Of a stretch of 9,261 nucleotides of DNA, positions 7,201 through 9,261 are shown in pieces. The stretch's first letter is position 1, and every line of letters starts with the position of its first letter. The translations under genes and the position numbers were made by a program. This DNA is from Candidatus Avelusimicrobium facis. Lineage in GTDB: Bacteria > Elusimicrobiota > Elusimicrobia > Elusimicrobiales > Elusimicrobiaceae. The notes under the pieces were generated by a model, which was given only the letters and a program-made list of their open reading frames with translations, ran no database searches and was not told where the DNA came from. Location: contig CAAFHX010000016.1 of NCBI GenBank assembly GCA_900762815.1, positions 1 to 9,261 on the forward strand, given 5' to 3'.

Positions 7201-9261
7201 CCCGCTGCTTGCAGCACGCATAAAGAAGTGGTCATCAGCGGTATTGCCGCCGGAGGCCCCGGCAGCTGGGACAAGGTTTTCCGCGAAGGGGTGCTGGACG
7301 AAATTTTGCAAGGGCGCAATTTGATTGAGCCCGTCAGCAGCGAAATCCAGCAAAAACAAATTGATAAAAATGTGGAAATTGTCATCAAATCCAAGGACGG
7401 CAACCACCGCATTGAACATTTAAGCTCTCCCGAACAGGCCATTAAACTGGCGGCCAAGGCCGGCAGCTTTGATTTGGAAAAGGAATTTGGTCTGCCGGCC
7501 AAATGGGTGGCGTCTATGGACCGCTGCTTCCAGCTGGCTATCGCTGCGGGCATTTTGGCCCTCAAAGACGCGGGCATTCCCTTGGTGTTGTACTACAAAC
7601 CCACCTCTACGGGCGGTTACTTGCCCGACCGCTGGGGCTTGCCGGAGGAAATGATTGACAATACCGGCGTCATCTTTACCTCAGCCTACCCCATTACCAA
7701 CAGCATGATGGGTGAATTTGCCCAAAAGCTGACGGCCTTGCTGGAGAATAAAAACGCCCAAGAACTGACCAAGTTCTACGAAACCTTTATTAACCAGATT
7801 TCCGACCCGGCCCTCAAGGCCGAGCTCAAAGCGTGGTACGACGCGGAAATGGCCAAAGTGCCGGCCTTGCAGTCGTTTACCTCGCAGTTTATTTTAAAGA
7901 CCATTATTATTGCCCAGTCCCACTTTGCGCAATGGATCCGCGCCAAAGGCCCCGCCACCTCTATGAGTGCGGCGTGCGCTTCTACGGCGCAGGCCATTTC
8001 CGTGGCGCATGACTGGATCCGCCTGGGCCGCGCCAAACGCGTGATTGTCATCAGCGCCGACGACATTACCAACAATTCCATTTCCGAATGGATGCTGACG
8101 GCCTTCCTGGCCTCCGGCGCCGCTACGACGCAGGCCGATGTTACCAAGGCCGCTCTGCCCTTTGACCGCCGCCGCAACGGCATGATTGTGGGCATGGGGG
8201 CCGTGTCCTTGGTGGTGGAAGAACAGGCCGAAGTGGAAAAACGCGGCATGAAGCCGCTGGCCAAATTGTTGGCCACCGAAATCCGCAACAGCGGTTTCCA
8301 CGTTACCCGCTTGGACGTGGGACATGTGGCACAAGTGATGAATGAGCTGGTCTCCCACGCGGAGAAAGAATACGGCTTGAACCGCAGCGACATTGCCAAG
8401 CAGTTGGTCTTTATTTCCCATGAAACCTATACCCCGGCCCGCGGCGGTTCCGCCAGCGCCGAGGCCTACGCCTTGAAATCTACCTTTGGCAAAGACGTCA
8501 GCTCTGTGATTGTCAGCAATACCAAAGGCTTTACCGGCCATTCCATGGGTGCCGGGTTGGAGGATGCCATTGCCGTGCGCTGTTTGAACACGGGCTTGGT
8601 GCCGCCCATTGCCAACTTCAAAGAGGCCGACCCTGAGCTGCAAGGCATTACCTTAAGCAAAGGCGGTCATTATAACTTTAAATATGCGTTGCGCTTGGCG
8701 GCGGGTTTCGGCTCGCAGATTGGCATGACGCTGCTGGAAAAAATGTGGACGGTGGGCGAACCGCGCATCACCGATTCGGCCAAACACGAAGCTTGGCTCA
8801 AACACATTTCCAACCAGCAGAACCCGGTCTTGGAAGTAGACCACAACACCTTGCGCGTCAAAGACAATTACAAACACGGCGTCAAACCTTCCTTGGTGAT
8901 GGAAGGGGCGCAAGCTTTCGTAGACAAGGTCAATATGATGGCCAGCCATGCGGCTCCTGCGGCGGCCCCGGCGGTAACGTCTGCCCCGGCTCCCGCTGCG
9001 GCAGTAACGGCAGCTGCGGCTGTCCAACCTGCGCCTGTAGCGGCTGCGCCGAAAGCGGCCTTACCGAATACGGACGAAGCCAGCGTGACGAAGGACATTT
9101 TGGCTATTGTGTCTGAAAAAACGGGCTACCCCGAGGATATGTTGGACTTAGACCTGGATATGGAAGCCGACCTGGGCATTGACACGGTCAAACAAGCCGA
9201 GCTCTTTGCCATTATGCGCGATAAATACCAAATTGCGCGCCAAGAGGGTGTACAGCTTAAA
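4234..9261 (+). CDS. Giant modular polyketide / Pfa-like lipid synthase, KS-AT-KS-ACP, partial at 3' end
   Basis: An uninterrupted frame of 1676 codons, still open at the window edge. Domains: KS1 about 6-466, with C216 in DAACATS, H350 in EAHGTSTRVGD and H389 in KSQIGHAKAAAG; a KS-AT linker about 490-610; AT about 614-950, with FPGQGSQY (620-627), nucleophile S717 in GHSLGEY, R742 at the spacing of the carboxylate-binding Arg, and H822 in HAFHS, the malonyl-type signature; an Ala/Pro linker about 970-993; divergent KS2 about 998-1505, with C1248 in SAACAST, H1396 in SHETYTPARGG and H1436 in NTKGFTGHSMG; a second Ala/Pro linker about 1570-1609; then an ACP from about 1617 with EADLGIDTVKQAE (1644-1656), where T1651 replaces the usual Ser. 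There is no ACP between AT and KS2. The style resembles PUFA/secondary-lipid (PfaA-like) synthases of anaerobes. It should build a chain from malonyl-CoA in the cytoplasm. KR, DH, further ACPs and the product cannot be seen. It has its own promoter. The synthase class is secure, the product unknown. Confidence 0.95.
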   Translation, partial: MNNKTKEPIAIVGIGAIMPGALSKDEFWQNIQTGKYCITEIPASYWDYKLFYSPDHKAEDKLYSKIGGFIPEGFKFNSIKYRIPPQIAKQMDTVQHLAIETTRMALEDSGYDKKEFNRDRCAVIMGNSMGGMKNEMSNTRLNRPFLYEILKDTPTYKALPPDAEQKLMDEMDEGVRQKFTPITEDSMPGELANVIAGRLANVFDVHGTNFTVDAACATSLAAVDQAVNGLREGNFDMAIVGGVDQMMSPSAYIKFCKIGALSEHGSCPFDAKADGFVMAEGAGTVILKRLSDAVKDGDKVYAVIRAVGASSDGKGKGITAPNPKGQKIAVEKTFEQLDYTPGDVGLIEAHGTSTRVGDAVELNALYDIFSPYAKPGTIGLGSVKSQIGHAKAAAGIASLIKTSLALYNKVLPPSVNFQTPNPTVDWATSPFRVITQAEPWNTDKVRRANVSAFGFGGTNFHVALEEMNDDLVRKTQNAAQDKVCAAAISHPTPAVQEQSNMNATNYSLLVPGEKIQSDVLTFSADTKQDLFNALGKAVLAIEYDPTYLPRIAYQNHLQKPHKFAVAINVENPEKLKEKIEYFIKIAGGQDVWAQESLYLKMKGIYPFTPSEIKPKVCFMFPGQGSQYVDMMKDLASKYKVVMDTFMEADRILVGLIGQNLTDTLWSKPGENKEQLAEREAAIKKTEMTQPAVLTADVAMMRLLSSFGLKPDVVMGHSLGEYAAAVAAGIFDFENGLKAVCTRAKAMADIKVEDNGKMASIAAPTEQVEPQLSRISGYVAVANKNCPTQTVIAGNSKSIDDAIKMFTDMGIQAVQIPVSHAFHSEIVRPAMPKYRAFLDTLTVNAPKMPITTNVTAEFYPSDPEKIKDLMVTQISHSVEWIKQLKTTYDSGVRLFVECGPKRVLSALATNTLADKKDIKVLASNHPKKGGIVEFNDMFANMISSGIHIDWKGTDVLGDHSTFNPAFAQWAGAAAPAAAAPVQPAATCAAQPAACSTHKEVVISGIAAGGPGSWDKVFREGVLDEILQGRNLIEPVSSEIQQKQIDKNVEIVIKSKDGNHRIEHLSSPEQAIKLAAKAGSFDLEKEFGLPAKWVASMDRCFQLAIAAGILALKDAGIPLVLYYKPTSTGGYLPDRWGLPEEMIDNTGVIFTSAYPITNSMMGEFAQKLTALLENKNAQELTKFYETFINQISDPALKAELKAWYDAEMAKVPALQSFTSQFILKTIIIAQSHFAQWIRAKGPATSMSAACASTAQAISVAHDWIRLGRAKRVIVISADDITNNSISEWMLTAFLASGAATTQADVTKAALPFDRRRNGMIVGMGAVSLVVEEQAEVEKRGMKPLAKLLATEIRNSGFHVTRLDVGHVAQVMNELVSHAEKEYGLNRSDIAKQLVFISHETYTPARGGSASAEAYALKSTFGKDVSSVIVSNTKGFTGHSMGAGLEDAIAVRCLNTGLVPPIANFKEADPELQGITLSKGGHYNFKYALRLAAGFGSQIGMTLLEKMWTVGEPRITDSAKHEAWLKHISNQQNPVLEVDHNTLRVKDNYKHGVKPSLVMEGAQAFVDKVNMMASHAAPAAAPAVTSAPAPAAAVTAAAAVQPAPVAAAPKAALPNTDEASVTKDILAIVSEKTGYPEDMLDLDLDMEADLGIDTVKQAELFAIMRDKYQIARQEGVQLK
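7141..7212 (+). other. Ala/Pro-rich interdomain linker between AT and KS2
   Basis: Codons 970-993 of the megasynthase code almost only for Ala and Pro with a few Gln, Cys and Thr. This is a flexible tether marking the end of the AT region and the start of KS2 (EVVISGIA from residue 998). It contains two Cys (986 and 993), unusual for such linkers. Confidence 0.75.
8950..9060 (+). other. Ala/Pro/Val-rich linker leading into the first ACP
   Basis: Codons about 1573-1609 of the megasynthase are a low-complexity run of Ala, Pro and Val. Such tethers flank carrier domains in Pfa-type synthases, where tandem ACPs are separated by similar linkers. This suggests that further ACP repeats may follow beyond the window; that is an expectation, not seen. 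Confidence 0.75.

Noticed and set aside
6970..7240. Possible carrier domain between AT and KS2
   Set aside because: There is only an Ala/Pro linker here, with no GxDS or GxDT motif, and the space before KS2 is too short for an ACP.
1..9261. tRNA or rRNA genes, CRISPR arrays, insertion sequences, phage or defence genes
   Set aside because: No cloverleaf with a conserved T-arm, no regularly spaced direct repeats, no transposase or integrase motif and no terminal inverted repeats with target duplications were found on reading both strands. The nuclease at 2000-3487 has no defence partner nearby.

Overview
The window most likely comes from a gut-type member of the Elusimicrobiota (Elusimicrobium-like). 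This is an inference. The main pointers are a pseudopilin-like protein whose N-terminus ([20 protein letters not shown], then [13 protein letters not shown]) has the wording I associate with the expanded pilin families of that phylum, and a large anaerobe-type polyketide/secondary-lipid synthase. No rRNA, tRNA, CRISPR array or insertion sequence was found.

Layout. (1) 36-695 (+): a type IV pilin-like protein with an unusually long leader. The leader-coding DNA is full of nested inverted repeats. (2) 711-742: a very strong hairpin with A/T tails on both sides, shared by the convergent genes around it. (3) 754-3487 (-): a three-gene block read right to left. It holds a two-domain nuclease-like protein (3487-2000), an inositol-monophosphatase-family phosphatase (2003-1218, overlapping its upstream gene by ATGA) and a small double-ACT-domain protein (1161-754). 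(4) 3488-3597: a divergent promoter region. (5) 3598-4029 (+): a small membrane-anchored coiled-coil protein, possibly translated from a (nearly) leaderless mRNA, ending at a clear terminator (4051-4086). (6) 4087-4233: a regulatory region with a 9-bp inverted repeat, a good sigma70-like promoter and a Shine-Dalgarno site. (7) 4234 to the window edge (+): the first 1676 codons of a giant modular synthase, KS-AT-KS-ACP so far, open at the 3' end. It takes up more than half of the window.

How the parts relate. The phosphatase and nuclease genes are translationally coupled, and the ACT gene probably belongs to the same transcript. I see no obvious common pathway among the three. The megasynthase is insulated from its upstream neighbour by a terminator and has its own promoter. 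Its first KS and its AT have complete catalytic sets, and the AT carries the malonyl-type HAFH signature. The second KS is divergent but keeps a Cys-His-His triad. The first ACP carries Thr where the phosphopantetheine-bearing Ser is expected. The reductive domains, further ACPs and partner genes needed to predict a product lie beyond position 9261.
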